Origin: Rhizobium ruizarguesonis
GTDB lineage: Bacteria > Pseudomonadota > Alphaproteobacteria > Rhizobiales > Rhizobiaceae
Assembly: GCF_012349115.1 (NCBI RefSeq)
Contig: NZ_PQIG01000002.1
Span: 124,001-188,000, forward strand
Reading direction: 5' to 3'
Length of the DNA: 64,000 nt
In this document: piece by piece, positions 27,499 through 37,994 of the stretch
Position numbering within the stretch: position 1 is the first letter of the stretch
Layout of the letters: each line of letters begins with the position of its first letter
Position numbers and translations under genes: made by a program
Notes under the pieces: model-generated
The model's database searches: none
What the model was told of the DNA's origin: nothing
Seen by the model: the letters and a program-made list of their open reading frames with translations, nothing else

Positions 27499-28581
27499 AT
27501 GCCGATCCCACCCGTCCGCCTTTTGAAATATCTCCTTGCCAGCACGGCCGTCCTCCTTGCGGCTGGACCCGATGTCGCTTTGGCGCAGGCGCCGGACAGC
27601 GTCATCAGCCAGCCGGGCACGGCGCCGGCTTCGACCTTCCGCACCGACCGGCCCTCCGCCTCGAGAGCGGGCCCCTCCGATGGTGTCGGCGTGTTCGACC
27701 GCATGGGTGCGAAGCTGCCGGATCTGCCGCCGGAGAAGGACTACAAGGGGCCGATCGACGAGGCTTACGGCGCCTTCCAGCGCGGTTATTATCTGACGGC
27801 AATGGACAAGGCGCTACCGCGCGCCCAACTCGGTGATCCGGCGGCGCAGACGCTGATCGGCGAAATCCTCTCGCAAGGCCTCGGCGTCAAGAAGGACGTG
27901 AAGAATGCTGCCTTCTGGTACGGCAAGGCGGCCGAAGGCGGCGATGCGGCGGCGATGTTCAAATATGCGTTGATCCTGATGGAAGGTGAGGGCGTGCCGC
28001 GTGACAAGGTCAAGGCCGACGACTACATGCGCAAGGCGGCCGAGGGCGGCAATCCTTCGGCGGAATTCAACTGGGCGCAGCTTCTCATCGCCGACAATCC
28101 CGGCGAGAAGGGACTGAAGCTTGCGCTGCCGTTCTACGAGAAATCGGCCGAGCAGGGAATTGCCGATTCGCAATATGCCGTGGCGCAGATCTATGCGACG
28201 CTGAAGGACCTGCCGGAGGAAAAGAAGCAGCTCGCGCGCGAATGGATGGCACGTGCGGCGCGCGCCGGCTTCGACACCGCCCAGCTCGATCTCGGCATCT
28301 GGCTGGTCAACGGCGTCGGTGGGCCGAAGGATTACGTCAAGGGCTTCGAATGGCTGAAACTTGCCGCCAATGGCGGCAATGTCGCCGCGCAGAACAAGCT
28401 CGCCCATCTCTATATCAATGCGATCGGCACGGCGCCCAATCCGATCGAGGCGGCGAAGTGGTACGTGCTGTCGCGCCGGGCCGGGCTCGCCGATCCGGCG
28501 CTTGAGGATTTCTATCTTGGCATCGAGGAGGATCAGCAGAAGGCGGCGATCGAGGCTGCCAACAAATTCCGGCGGCGATAG
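27499..28581 (+). CDS. Exported Sel1-repeat protein
   Basis: A 360-residue protein with a Sec signal (LLASTAVLLAAGPDVALAQ) and about six Sel1-like repeats (for example GDPAAQTLIGEILSQGLGVKKD and GNVAAQNKLAHLYINAIG). Sel1 proteins scaffold signalling or envelope complexes; the partner is unknown. The ATG at 27499 follows the ThiE-like stop closely. Confidence 0.9.
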   Translation: MPIPPVRLLKYLLASTAVLLAAGPDVALAQAPDSVISQPGTAPASTFRTDRPSASRAGPSDGVGVFDRMGAKLPDLPPEKDYKGPIDEAYGAFQRGYYLTAMDKALPRAQLGDPAAQTLIGEILSQGLGVKKDVKNAAFWYGKAAEGGDAAAMFKYALILMEGEGVPRDKVKADDYMRKAAEGGNPSAEFNWAQLLIADNPGEKGLKLALPFYEKSAEQGIADSQYAVAQIYATLKDLPEEKKQLAREWMARAARAGFDTAQLDLGIWLVNGVGGPKDYVKGFEWLKLAANGGNVAAQNKLAHLYINAIGTAPNPIEAAKWYVLSRRAGLADPALEDFYLGIEEDQQKAAIEAANKFRRR

Positions 28582-28623
28582 CGGCCGCTTGGCGATCCGG
28601 CCGACGACAGGCGAACGGCCCAC

Positions 28624-28728
28624 TGCACAATTCCTTAAATCGGGATCGATTTAAGGATAAAATTATGCGGCAATTCAAAGTGCTACAGCGTCCTTTGCGC
28701 GTCTGAAGAGACGCGCGGCGCCGTAGCG
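28624..28728. repeat. RIME-like mosaic palindromic repeat, copy 3
   Basis: Module B then module A, inverted relative to copies 2, 4 and 5. It lies between the Sel1-protein stop and the chemoreceptor-like gene stop, which are convergent. Confidence 0.9.
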
Positions 28729-28735
28729 TTCCAAC

Positions 28736-30478
28736 CTAAAAAAGCGCGTCGGCGAAGAGGTCTTCATCGTTTTCGACTTTGGCGGCCTCGGCGGGGGCGG
28801 GAGTATTGTCCTCGCCCGCCGGGATGATATCGCGATGAATGTTGCGCTCCTGGACCATCGTATAGTGCTTGAAGATCTTGCGGTCGAGCGGCGCGATCAT
28901 CTCGGCGAGATCGGAGATATCGGCGACCTCAGTGCCGGCGACGCCTTCGAGCAGATCGGCGCAGCCGGCAAGGACTTCGCCGAGATCATGCTGGAAATCG
29001 AGTTTGCCGATCAGCAGGCTGATCTTGGTGGCGACCTCGCGACCGTTCTCGGCGAGCACCTTCAACTCGTTTTCCATCACGTTGGCTGCAGAGCGAATGT
29101 TGCCGACGGCCGACGTCAGGCTTTCTCCCAGGCTGCCGGCTCCGGCATCCGTGGCGGGAGCAACGCGCCCGGCTGCGGCTTCGAGCGCGGGTAAGCCGGT
29201 GACGATGGCGTCGGCGGAATCGTCGAGCTTGCCGGCGAAGATGCGCAGCTCGGCGGTGACGACGTTGATCGACTTGCCTTCCTCGCCGAGGCGGCTGCAG
29301 CGCAGGTTGGTATTCAAAGCCATATAGTGAATGTCGGTCTTGACGGCGCGGATGTTGCCGATCGCTTCGGAGAGCTTGGCGGCCGTGCCGATCGTCGACT
29401 GGCTCACCTGATCGGCCTGGCGGCTTGCTGTGTCGACCTGCTTGACGATTTCGTGGGCGGCCGAAACGCTGGATTCCAGCGCGCGCATGAAGTTGCCGCC
29501 GGCCTCGCCGCTCTGACCGCTCATCTGATCACGCAGCTTGAGGATCTCTCGCATATCGTGGTCGAAACTCGCGATCGTCTTGACGACGTTCTCAGAATCC
29601 CGCTGGAAATTTGCGCACATGTCGTTCATCTGCGCTGCGGTCAGATGGTGAATGACGTTCTGGAGGCGCTGGCGCGCGCCGGCGTCGAGTCTGGCGCCAT
29701 CCTCGCCGGCAAAGAAATCCTCAAGGAGCGAAAAGGTAGCCTGTACATGTTCGATGCGCTGGCGGGTGATATCGCCGATCTGCAAGGCAGACAGCGTCGA
29801 GGCGACCTTGCCCTGGACGGCGCGGGCAATCGCGCCGACTTCGCGGGCGATGACGCCGAGATCCTTGCGATGTTGGGCGATCTTGGCGGCATCGTCGCGC
29901 AGGGCTCCGGCGACGGCCGGAACTGTATCGGCATAACCTTTGGAAACGCTGGCGCCAAAGGAGGTGGCGAGCTTGACCTCCTTATCGAGACTGTCGAGAT
30001 GCGTGGCGAAACGGTTGACCTCATCGGTGCCGGAATAGATGCGCTCCAGGATCTCCTGGGCGAAGCCGGCGAATTCGGCAAGGCCGGCACCGGTGATCTT
30101 CACGGTCACGGCAAAGGTTCTGAGATAACGCATCGTCTCCTGCATGTCGGAGACGTGCTTGCGCAGCTCCCTGCCGGTATGCGCCAGCGAGACGAGTGCC
30201 TGCTGGCGGTTTTCCTCGGTGACCGGCAGCGCCGTCAAGCTCTCCACCGTGGCGCGGAGATCGGCGCTGGTGTCGCTCGCATCCTTGTTGTCGAGCGTCG
30301 TGGTAACACTCTCGAGCGAGTTCAACAGACGGTTGAGGACATCCATCACCGACAGCAGCACGGTGCCGCCTTCGAGGAAACGTTCCTCGACCTGGCCGCG
30401 GGCGGATTCCAGGGTCTGGCTGATGTCCCGTCCTGATGTGTAGGCTGCAGCGTTCGGCGATACCAGAGCGTGTGCCAC
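28736..30478 (-). CDS. Cytoplasmic chemoreceptor-like protein
   Basis: A 580-residue, mostly helical protein with no transmembrane segment. Near the middle, the hairpin tip reads HYMALNTNLRCSRLGEEGKS, which resembles the MCP signalling-tip pattern [18 protein letters not shown] but is strongly degenerate. Flanking heptad-rich helices and an acidic C-terminus (ENDEDLFADALF) are present. It is divergent from the STAS/cheY/cheA operon and likely belongs to this signalling array. Whether it couples to CheW or CheA is not known. Confidence 0.7.
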   Translation of the reverse strand: MAHALVSPNAAAYTSGRDISQTLESARGQVEERFLEGGTVLLSVMDVLNRLLNSLESVTTTLDNKDASDTSADLRATVESLTALPVTEENRQQALVSLAHTGRELRKHVSDMQETMRYLRTFAVTVKITGAGLAEFAGFAQEILERIYSGTDEVNRFATHLDSLDKEVKLATSFGASVSKGYADTVPAVAGALRDDAAKIAQHRKDLGVIAREVGAIARAVQGKVASTLSALQIGDITRQRIEHVQATFSLLEDFFAGEDGARLDAGARQRLQNVIHHLTAAQMNDMCANFQRDSENVVKTIASFDHDMREILKLRDQMSGQSGEAGGNFMRALESSVSAAHEIVKQVDTASRQADQVSQSTIGTAAKLSEAIGNIRAVKTDIHYMALNTNLRCSRLGEEGKSINVVTAELRIFAGKLDDSADAIVTGLPALEAAAGRVAPATDAGAGSLGESLTSAVGNIRSAANVMENELKVLAENGREVATKISLLIGKLDFQHDLGEVLAGCADLLEGVAGTEVADISDLAEMIAPLDRKIFKHYTMVQERNIHRDIIPAGEDNTPAPAEAAKVENDEDLFADALF

Positions 30479-30817
30479 TTTTATACCTTTTCTTAAAATC
30501 CAGGCAATTCGACTCTATTTTTACGGGCAGGATGGAAACGTCCGGTAAACGCGCCGGACTCGCCAGCGTTGTGATTAACGAAAGATGTTGATGGCGTGTC
30601 GGTGAAAGCCCAACGCTTGACTTGATGATTCAACATATTGTTTTTATTTTATTTATTTCTAAATTTTGAGAAAAAAATACAACTTATCCCGGATGAGAAT
30701 TGGGAGTCGCGGAACGCGCTAGACGGCAGTTTCCTACAACCGCTGTTTACCCCGCATTAACGCTGCCGTGAGAGTCCTTTTAGGGTCGTCAAGTATTTAC
30801 TGGCCCAGGAGGCTGCA
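30479..30817. other. 339-base divergent intergenic region of the chemotaxis cluster
   Basis: AT-rich, with long T and A tracts near 30640-30690 and no plausible gene. A CtrA-like box TTTA-N7-TTAAC lies at 30746-30761. Promoters for both divergent units are expected here, but I could not fix a clear -35/-10 pair. Confidence 0.6.
30746..30761 (+). promoter_or_regulatory. CtrA-like box upstream of the che operon
   Basis: TTTACCCCGCATTAAC matches the CtrA consensus TTAA-N7-TTAAC at all but one base with exact spacing, 57 bases before the STAS gene. CtrA often controls motility genes in this class; direct control here is inferred. Confidence 0.4.
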
Positions 30818-31147
30818 TTGGATACTCAGAAACAATATTACGAATCTATAAATTTGCCAGACGTGCTCAGCATCCGTAACGTGACCGAACTATATTCCAA
30901 GTTTAATGATGGATTTCATAGCCATGATACAATCATCGTTAGCATTCCAGAAGGTGCGGAAGCGGATCTGAGTTTCATTCAACTCATCGAATCCTCGCGC
31001 CGTCAAGCAAAGACCAAGGGAAAGACATTCAAGCTTTCTTCTCCGGCCAATGGCTCGGTCTTGAAGGTACTTGAACGCGCAGGTTTCATCGAATCCTTCG
31101 ATCAAGAAGACGCAGATTTCTGGTTGCATAAAGAGGTGACGTTATGA
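30818..31147 (+). CDS. STAS-domain protein of the chemotaxis operon
   Basis: A 109-residue STAS-like protein. The TTG start at 30818 is favoured by the strong AGGAGGCTGCA site; no ATG fits. The domain centre is EADLSFIQLIESSRRQAKTK with the conserved Asp-Leu-Ser phosphoacceptor region. A role as a phosphorylation partner or CheA regulator is plausible; CheS-type proteins in rhizobia have another fold. Its stop overlaps the cheY start (ATGA). Confidence 0.8.
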   Translation: MDTQKQYYESINLPDVLSIRNVTELYSKFNDGFHSHDTIIVSIPEGAEADLSFIQLIESSRRQAKTKGKTFKLSSPANGSVLKVLERAGFIESFDQEDADFWLHKEVTL

Positions 31148-31512
31148 GTGCAAATATCCTGACTGTCGACGATTCCGCCAGCATTCGTCTGACCACCAAG
31201 GTCACGCTGACCAATGCCGGCTATAGCGTCACCGAGGCGGTCAATGGGGCAGAGGGCCTCGCGACCGCCAAGGGCAGCAGCTTCGATCTGATCGTGACCG
31301 ATCTGAACATGCCTGTGATGGACGGGCTGACGATGATCGAGGAACTGCGCAAGCTGCCGGCGCAGGCCGGCGTTCCGATCATCTTCCTGACGACGGAATC
31401 GGACGCCGACCTCAAGGCGCGCGCCAAGGCTGCCGGCGCGACGGGCTGGCTGACCAAGCCGTTCGACCCGGAAAGTCTGGTGAAGATCGTGAAGAAGGTT
31501 CTCGGACGATGA
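31144..31512 (+). CDS. cheY: CheY-type response regulator
   Basis: A 122-residue single receiver domain. The acidic pair is D9-D10, the phosphoacceptor is D53 (LIVTDLNMPVMDG), and the switch Thr and Lys are in FLTTESD and LTKPFDP. It would carry the output from CheA to the flagellar motor or act as a phosphate sink. It is overlapped by the STAS gene upstream and cheA downstream. Confidence 0.93.
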   Translation: MSANILTVDDSASIRLTTKVTLTNAGYSVTEAVNGAEGLATAKGSSFDLIVTDLNMPVMDGLTMIEELRKLPAQAGVPIIFLTTESDADLKARAKAAGATGWLTKPFDPESLVKIVKKVLGR

Positions 31513-33554
31513 GTACGCTCGATCCGGTCGCCGTATTCCGTACGGAAGCTGCCGAATGCCTCGAAGCGATCGAGGCCGGTCTTCTCGACCTGACCCACCA
31601 GCTCGACAACAGGGATCTCGTCGACGCCGTGTTCCGCGGGCTCCACACGCTCAAGGGCTCCGGCGCGATGTTCGGTTTCGAAGCGCTCGCCGCCTTCACC
31701 CATCATTGCGAAACAGCCTTCGACCGCGTCCGCAAGGGCGAGGTCGCGGCGACCAGTGAACTCGTCGCCGCCGTTCTCGCCGCCCAGGACCATATGCGTG
31801 CCCTCGTCGACCAGCCGGACGCCGATCACGGCGATACCGGGCATAAGCTTCTGGCGCAGCTGCAGGCTGCCGTCGGCGGCAAGCAAGCGGCGGCTGTAGC
31901 AGCGCCCGCCGCTGTTCCTACGACTGCGGCCGGGCGCGAGGCGCCGGCGAAGAAGAAGAAGAACAGCTGGCGCATCCGCTTCAGCCTGCCCGCCAATTCG
32001 ATGGCCAACGGCACCAACCCGCTCGGCCTGCTGGACGAGTTGCGCGATCTCGGCGAATGCAGCGTGCGCGCCAACACCTCGGCCATTCCGCCCCTCGACG
32101 AACTGGCTCCGACGGAGCTCCACATTTCCTGGGACGTGACGCTGACCAGCGAGCAGGACCGTTCGGCGATCGACGACGTCTTCATCTTCGTGCTCGATGA
32201 TATGGAACTCAGCGTCGAGGAGATCAGCGGTACGGCAGCGGCAACCGCCGATCCGGTCGAGGAAAAGGCTGCACCTGCCCCTGTCGTCGCAACATCGGCC
32301 GCCGCCGTCCCGGAATTCCGTCCTGTCGAGGCGGTTCCGGCCAAGCGCGAGGCGCCTGCCGCCGTCAGCCAGGCGAAGGCGGCCGAGAATGTCCGTGTTC
32401 CGGCCGAACGCCTGGACGAGCTGATGGACCGCGTCGGCGAGCTCGTCATCGCGCAATCGCGCCTCAGCCAGCTCGCCAGCGCCAGCACCGATATCGCGCT
32501 GCGCTCCGTTTCGGAAGAAATCGAACGCCTCTCCGGCGAATTGCGGGACACGATGATGGTGTTGCGCATGGTGCCGGTCGCCACCCTGTTCTCCCGTTTC
32601 CGCCGCCTCGTCCATGATCTCGCCCGCGAAACCGGCAAGGTGATCGAACTGGTGACGGAGGGCGAGAGCACCGAAGTCGACAAAACAGTCATCGAGCGTC
32701 TGGCCGATCCGCTGGTGCATCTGGTGCGCAACTCGATCGATCACGGCCTCGAAACGCCCGCCGAGCGCCTTGCCTCCGGCAAGATCGAAGCCGGCACGGT
32801 GACGCTTTCGGCCCGCCAGGCCGGCGGCGAAGTGATCATCTCGATCAAGGACGACGGCCGCGGTATCAATCGTGAACGGGTTCGCGCCAAGGCGGAATCC
32901 TCCGGCCTCATCCAGCCCGGCCAGCCGCTTTCCGACTCCGAGCTGCTGCAACTGATCTTCGCCCCTGGCTTCTCGACGGCTGCCGCGATCACCAATCTGT
33001 CCGGCCGCGGGGTCGGCATGGACGTGGTCAAGAAGACGGTCGAAGCGCTCCGCGGCGCGATCGACATTGTCAGCGTGCCGGGACAGGGTTCGGAAGTGTC
33101 GCTGCGCATCCCGCTGACGCTCGCCATCATCGACGGCCTACTGGTGCGCGTCGGTTCCGGCCGCTACGTCATCCCGCTCTCGGCAGTCGAGGAATGCCTC
33201 GAACTGTCGCTCGAGGAAGATCTCCGCTCGCGCGGCCGCAGCTTCATCTCGCTGCGCGACAGCCTGGTGCCGTTCCTGCGCCTGCGCGACCTCTTCCGCA
33301 CCGGCACCAAGCCCGACGTGCACCAGAAGGTCGTCGTTATCTCGACCGGCACGGAGCGCGTCGGTCTCGTCGTCGACCAGATCATCGGTGACCACCAGAC
33401 GGTCATCAAGTCGATGTCAAAACTGCACAATAACGTTGCGACATTCTCGGGCGCGACCATTCTCGGCGACGGCAGCGTCGCTCTCATTCTCGACGTCGGG
33501 CACCTGGTTGCCGCGGGTCAGCAACAGGAGGCGCAATTGCGGGTGGCAGGATGA
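31509..33554 (+). CDS. cheA: Chemotaxis histidine kinase CheA
   Basis: A 681-residue CheA. The P1 Hpt domain has phosphoacceptor H46 (FRGLHTLKGSGAMFG). A P2-like region and linker follow (about 110-290), with the dimerisation domain P3 near RVPAERLDELMDRVGELVIAQ. The ATP-binding domain has LVHLVRNSIDHGLE (N box), IKDDGRGIN (G1) and GRGVGMDVVK (G2). The C-terminal P5 CheW-like domain runs from about 540. It overlaps cheY and cheW by ATGA junctions, so the block is one operon. Confidence 0.97.
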   Translation: MSTLDPVAVFRTEAAECLEAIEAGLLDLTHQLDNRDLVDAVFRGLHTLKGSGAMFGFEALAAFTHHCETAFDRVRKGEVAATSELVAAVLAAQDHMRALVDQPDADHGDTGHKLLAQLQAAVGGKQAAAVAAPAAVPTTAAGREAPAKKKKNSWRIRFSLPANSMANGTNPLGLLDELRDLGECSVRANTSAIPPLDELAPTELHISWDVTLTSEQDRSAIDDVFIFVLDDMELSVEEISGTAAATADPVEEKAAPAPVVATSAAAVPEFRPVEAVPAKREAPAAVSQAKAAENVRVPAERLDELMDRVGELVIAQSRLSQLASASTDIALRSVSEEIERLSGELRDTMMVLRMVPVATLFSRFRRLVHDLARETGKVIELVTEGESTEVDKTVIERLADPLVHLVRNSIDHGLETPAERLASGKIEAGTVTLSARQAGGEVIISIKDDGRGINRERVRAKAESSGLIQPGQPLSDSELLQLIFAPGFSTAAAITNLSGRGVGMDVVKKTVEALRGAIDIVSVPGQGSEVSLRIPLTLAIIDGLLVRVGSGRYVIPLSAVEECLELSLEEDLRSRGRSFISLRDSLVPFLRLRDLFRTGTKPDVHQKVVVISTGTERVGLVVDQIIGDHQTVIKSMSKLHNNVATFSGATILGDGSVALILDVGHLVAAGQQQEAQLRVAG

Positions 33555-34063
33555 GTGCAACAGCAGCAACAGCCGAACGATTCGACAATCACTGGAGCTA
33601 TGCCGAGGAAGTCGAGGTCCTGACCTTCGATCTCAACGGCGAAACCTTCGCGCTGGAGGCGGTCATCGTCCAGGAAATCCTGGACCTGCTTCCCGAGACC
33701 GCTGTGCCGGGCAGCCAGCCCTTCGTCGCCAGCGTCATCAACTTTCGCGGCAAGGTCATTCCGCTCGCCGATCTGCGTCTCGCCTTCGGGATGGAAGCAG
33801 CTGAGGCGACGATCGACAGCCGCTTCATCGTCATCGAGATCGACCTGCAGGGCGAGCAGACGCTCGTCGGCCTCAGGACCGACAAGGTGAACGAGGTGAC
33901 GACGCTTTCAAAGTCCGCCAGCGAGGCTCCGCCCAGCGTCGGCATGCGCTGGCGCGCCGATTACATCAACTGCCTGGTGAAGAGGGGCGGAGAATTCATC
34001 ATTCTCCCCAATCTGCAGGCAATCTTTTCATCGAGGCACGATGCGGCAGGCGCCGTCAATTGA
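33551..34063 (+). CDS. cheW: Chemotaxis coupling protein CheW (first)
   Basis: A 170-residue CheW with the SH3-like core (VEVLTFDLNGETFALEAVIVQEIL) and the PFVASVINFRGKVIPLADLR block. It links receptors to CheA. It begins in the cheA stop codon and is followed by the first receptor. A second CheW lies after the third receptor. Confidence 0.95.
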   Translation: MSATAATAERFDNHWSYAEEVEVLTFDLNGETFALEAVIVQEILDLLPETAVPGSQPFVASVINFRGKVIPLADLRLAFGMEAAEATIDSRFIVIEIDLQGEQTLVGLRTDKVNEVTTLSKSASEAPPSVGMRWRADYINCLVKRGGEFIILPNLQAIFSSRHDAAGAVN

Positions 34064-34096
34064 CGCTGGATGAATTCAACGAGGGGTTTGGGGACC

Positions 34097-35806
34097 ATGC
34101 GACTGACAATCAAGACGAAACTGGTGACCGCGTTCACCTTCATCATTGTAATGCTCGTGGGTACCGCCGTTTACGGTATCTTCAGCCTTGGATCGCTGAA
34201 CGACACGATCGATAAGCTTCTCTCCGGCCCGGCAGCCCGCCTCGACCTGGCGCAACAGATCAATATTGCCCAGCTCGAGGCCATCCGCCAGCAGAAGAAT
34301 CTGCTCACCGCCCGTGGCGCAGACGAAACGGCCGGGGCAATCGCCAAGGGCAATCAGGCCCGCAAGGAGTTCGCCGACGCCTTCAGCCAGGTGCTGGCGC
34401 TGGCAACGGAAGAAGGCAAGGCGCGCTGGGCGCGCATCGCTGAACTTTCCAAGACCTTCAATGGAGCCGACGATCAAATCCGAGAATATGTGAAGGCCGG
34501 CAATGCGGAAGGCGCAAATACCATCTCCGTTACGACGGCGCGGGCCGCTGCCAACGACATCGACTCGACGCTCAGCGAGATCCTGGCACTTGAAAAGCAG
34601 CGCATGAAGGCTGCGGACGACGGCGCCGAAGCGCAGTACACGACGACGCGCACAATGATGGTTGCGGTCGCCGCCGTCGCCCTGCTGATTGCTGCCTTCA
34701 CCGCCTTCTGGATCGCCAGCACGATCAGCAAGGGCCTCAGCCGCGCCAACACCGTGGTTCGCGAGGTGTCGGAAGGCGATCTGACGAAGATGGCGGATAT
34801 CACCAGCCATGACGAAATCGGCGAACTTCTGGGCAACGTCAATACGATGATCGAACGCCTGCGCGGCGTCGTCGCCGACGCGCTGTCGGCCGCCGACAAC
34901 GTCTCCTCCGGCAGCCAGGAACTTTCGGCGAGCTCGGAACAGGTGTCGCAGGGCGCTACCGAACAGGCGGCTTCGGCCGAAGAGGCTTCCGCCTCGATGG
35001 AAGAGATGGCCGCCAACATCAAGCAGAACGCCGATAACGCCGCCCAGACGGAGAAGATCGCCCGCCAGTCGGCCAAGGATGCGGAGATGAGCGGTGAAGC
35101 GGTGACGCGCGCCGTCGACGCCATGCGCACGATCGCCCAGAAGATCGGCATCGTCCAGGAGATCGCCCGCCAGACCGATCTGCTCGCCTTGAATGCCGCC
35201 GTCGAAGCCGCTCGTGCGGGTGAACACGGCAAGGGTTTTGCGGTGGTCGCCTCGGAGGTGCGCAAGCTTGCCGAACGCAGTCAGTCGGCTGCAGCGGAAA
35301 TCAGCTCGATGTCGAGCGACACGGTCAAGGCTGCCGCCGATGCCGGCGACATGCTCGGCCGGCTGGTGCCCGACATCCGCAAGACGGCGGAACTGGTCTC
35401 CGAGATCAGTGCGGCCTGCCGCGAACAGGATATCGGCGCCTCGCAGATCAACGAGGCGATCCAGCAGCTCGACAAGGTGACGCAGCAGAATGCCGGCGCC
35501 TCCGAGCAGATGTCGGCAACCTCCGAGGAGCTCGCCTCCCAGGCAGAGGAACTGCAGACCTCGATCGCCTTCTTCAAGGTCGATACGGCAGGCAGCGCGC
35601 GGCCTGGTGCCCACAAGACCCAGCCAAAAGCTTCGACCAAGGTGCTCAAGGCCCCGGCCGCTGTCCGCAAACCCGCCCCGCAGGCCCACAGCCAGGGCCG
35701 TGGCCAGACGGTTTCGGCCCAGCAGCAGCGTCTCAAGGGCTTTGCTCTCGATATGTCGATGGGCGGTCCAGACGCCAGCGACGACGATTTCAGGGAGAGC
35801 GCATAG
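34097..35806 (+). CDS. Methyl-accepting chemotaxis protein 1 (one HAMP)
   Basis: A 569-residue transmembrane receptor. TM1 is at about 9-30 and TM2 at about 190-212, with a four-helix-bundle-like sensing domain between. One HAMP follows ([19 protein letters not shown]). The signalling tip is [20 protein letters not shown]. The C-terminal tail ends [15 protein letters not shown]...FRESA, shared with the two next receptors. The ATG at 34097 follows GGGGACC; the ORF begins nine codons upstream without a better site. Confidence 0.93.
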   Translation: MRLTIKTKLVTAFTFIIVMLVGTAVYGIFSLGSLNDTIDKLLSGPAARLDLAQQINIAQLEAIRQQKNLLTARGADETAGAIAKGNQARKEFADAFSQVLALATEEGKARWARIAELSKTFNGADDQIREYVKAGNAEGANTISVTTARAAANDIDSTLSEILALEKQRMKAADDGAEAQYTTTRTMMVAVAAVALLIAAFTAFWIASTISKGLSRANTVVREVSEGDLTKMADITSHDEIGELLGNVNTMIERLRGVVADALSAADNVSSGSQELSASSEQVSQGATEQAASAEEASASMEEMAANIKQNADNAAQTEKIARQSAKDAEMSGEAVTRAVDAMRTIAQKIGIVQEIARQTDLLALNAAVEAARAGEHGKGFAVVASEVRKLAERSQSAAAEISSMSSDTVKAAADAGDMLGRLVPDIRKTAELVSEISAACREQDIGASQINEAIQQLDKVTQQNAGASEQMSATSEELASQAEELQTSIAFFKVDTAGSARPGAHKTQPKASTKVLKAPAAVRKPAPQAHSQGRGQTVSAQQQRLKGFALDMSMGGPDASDDDFRESA

Positions 35807-36071
35807 GCGCTGTCCGGGGAGAGGCTAGCTCGCCCGGGGAAAGCGCCTGAGCGCCTTCGCCTCAAACCGATCCCTCGGGCTGCTCCGGTGGCCCGAGGTG
35901 GGAATATCCCCCAACGCATGTAGGCGTTGGCGCTGCGATCGATAGATGTCCGGCTGCCGGGAAGTGAATGTAGTCGCTTTCCCCCTTTTCAGACACATCA
36001 CTTTCAAGCTCGACGCCCCGTTGACGGGACGTGTCTCTATCCATTCGTTTTGACCGCATAGGGGGTATCAC

Positions 36072-37994
36072 ATGCGTTTCACCATCAAGCTCAAATTGGG
36101 TCTTGCCTTCGGCATCATGACGCTGCTGCTGATCGGCATCGCGGTTTATGGAAGCCTGAGCCTCGGCACCTTGAATGAAGCAAGCGGCAATATGATCGAC
36201 GGCCCGATGCGCCGCCTGGAACTGGCGCTGAACGCCAATGTTGCCGAAGTCAACGCCATCCGCGCCCAGAAGAACGCGCTGCTTTCCACGGATCCCGACG
36301 CGACTGCCGGTTTCTACAAGGAAGCCGACCAGAACTTGCAGGCCATGTTCGATGCTGTCGATGCCGGCCTTGCGATCGCCTCGCCCGAAGGCAAGCCCTA
36401 TTGGGAAAAGTTGCTGACGATCGGTGCGAAATTCCGCGACAGATCCGCCGAACTGCAGCAGCTTGACGCCAGGGGCGATCAAGCCGGCGCCCTGGCGCTG
36501 TCGCTCGGCGACCTGCGCACGATGACCAACGACATGGGTGAGGCGATTGCCCCACTCATCGAGATCCAGCGCAAGGGCATGAAGGCGACCGATCAGTCGA
36601 ACACTGATCTTTACAACTCGACGAAGCTGATCCTCGGCACCGCTTCCGGTATCGCCGTGCTCATAGCTCTCGGCGCTGCACTGTGGATCACGCTCGGCAT
36701 CAACAACGGTCTGCGGAAGATCACGACTGTCGTAAACGCCGTCGCAATCGGCGACCTCAACCAGAAGGTCGATGTCAAGACCAATGACGAGATCAAGGAT
36801 CTCATCAATACGGTCAATACCATGACTGCCAATCTGCGCGCCACGGCAGCACTTGCCGACCAGATCGCCATGGGCGACCTCAGCACCGATGCCAAGCCGC
36901 TTTCGGACAAGGATTCGCTCGGCATCGCGATGCAGAGCATGATCTCCAACCTGCGGACCACCGCCGGCATCGCCGATCAGATCGCAAACGGCGACCTGAC
37001 GGTGTCTCCGAAGCCGCTCTCCGATAAGGATGCGCTGGGCATCGCGCTCGAACAGATGGTCGAGCGCCTGCGCGGCGTCGTCGCCGACGCGATCTCCGCT
37101 GCCGAAAACGTCTCTTCCGGCAGCCAGGAACTTTCGGCAAGCTCGGAACAGGTATCGCAAGGCGCAACCGAACAGGCGGCGTCGGCCGAAGAGGCGTCCG
37201 CCTCGATGGAGGAGATGGCCTCCAACATCAAGCAGAACGCCGACAACGCCGCCCAGACGGAAAAAATCGCCCGTCAGTCGGCCAAGGATGCGGAAGCCAG
37301 CGGCGAGGCCGTCTCCCGTGCCGTCGATGCCATGCGCACGATTGCCCAGAAGATCGGTATCGTCCAGGAGATCGCCCGCCAGACCGACCTTCTCGCCCTT
37401 AACGCCGCCGTCGAAGCCGCTCGTGCGGGTGAACACGGCAAGGGTTTTGCGGTCGTCGCCTCCGAGGTGCGCAAGCTTGCCGAACGCAGCCAGTCGGCCG
37501 CCGCCGAGATCAGCTCGATGTCGGGCGATACGGTCAAGGCGGCCCAGGAAGCCGGCGACATGCTCGGCCGGCTGGTGCCCGATATCCGCAAGACGGCGGA
37601 GCTGGTCTCCGAGATCAGTGCCGCCTGCCGCGAACAGGATATCGGGGCTGCCCAGATCAACGAAGCGATCCAACAGCTCGACAAGGTGACGCAGCAGAAT
37701 GCCGGCGCCTCCGAGCAGATGTCGGCAACCTCCGAGGAGCTTGCCTCCCAGGCGGAGGAACTGCAGACCTCGATTGCCTTCTTCAAGGTCGATACGGCAG
37801 GCGGGCGCCGCGAGCGCGCGCCGGCGGCAAAACTCACCGCCCGCAGCCGGACTCAGGCTGCACCGCGCAAACCGGTCGGCAAGGCGCCGGTGAATACGGT
37901 CGCCGGCCAGCAGGCCCGCGTGAAGGGGTTTGCCCTCGACCTGTCGATGGGCGGTCCCGACACGGCCGATGACGAGTTTAGGGAGAGCGCATAG
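36072..37994 (+). CDS. Methyl-accepting chemotaxis protein 2 (three HAMP-type modules)
   Basis: A 640-residue receptor with TM1 at about 9-28 and TM2 near 195-215. After the canonical HAMP ([19 protein letters not shown]) come two further copies of a 39-residue unit, [20 protein letters not shown] and [20 protein letters not shown], before the standard signalling domain. The DNA of the units is offset by exactly 117 bp (36855 and 36972). Tip, methylation helices and tail match the neighbours. It lies 265 bp after MCP1 with a possible separate promoter. Confidence 0.93.
   Translation: MRFTIKLKLGLAFGIMTLLLIGIAVYGSLSLGTLNEASGNMIDGPMRRLELALNANVAEVNAIRAQKNALLSTDPDATAGFYKEADQNLQAMFDAVDAGLAIASPEGKPYWEKLLTIGAKFRDRSAELQQLDARGDQAGALALSLGDLRTMTNDMGEAIAPLIEIQRKGMKATDQSNTDLYNSTKLILGTASGIAVLIALGAALWITLGINNGLRKITTVVNAVAIGDLNQKVDVKTNDEIKDLINTVNTMTANLRATAALADQIAMGDLSTDAKPLSDKDSLGIAMQSMISNLRTTAGIADQIANGDLTVSPKPLSDKDALGIALEQMVERLRGVVADAISAAENVSSGSQELSASSEQVSQGATEQAASAEEASASMEEMASNIKQNADNAAQTEKIARQSAKDAEASGEAVSRAVDAMRTIAQKIGIVQEIARQTDLLALNAAVEAARAGEHGKGFAVVASEVRKLAERSQSAAAEISSMSGDTVKAAQEAGDMLGRLVPDIRKTAELVSEISAACREQDIGAAQINEAIQQLDKVTQQNAGASEQMSATSEELASQAEELQTSIAFFKVDTAGGRRERAPAAKLTARSRTQAAPRKPVGKAPVNTVAGQQARVKGFALDLSMGGPDTADDEFRESA

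Noticed and set aside
34076..35689. Long antisense open frames over the three receptors and cheA
   Set aside because: They are Leu/Arg/His-rich frames opposite real coding sequence with GC-biased third positions, without ribosome sites or family match.
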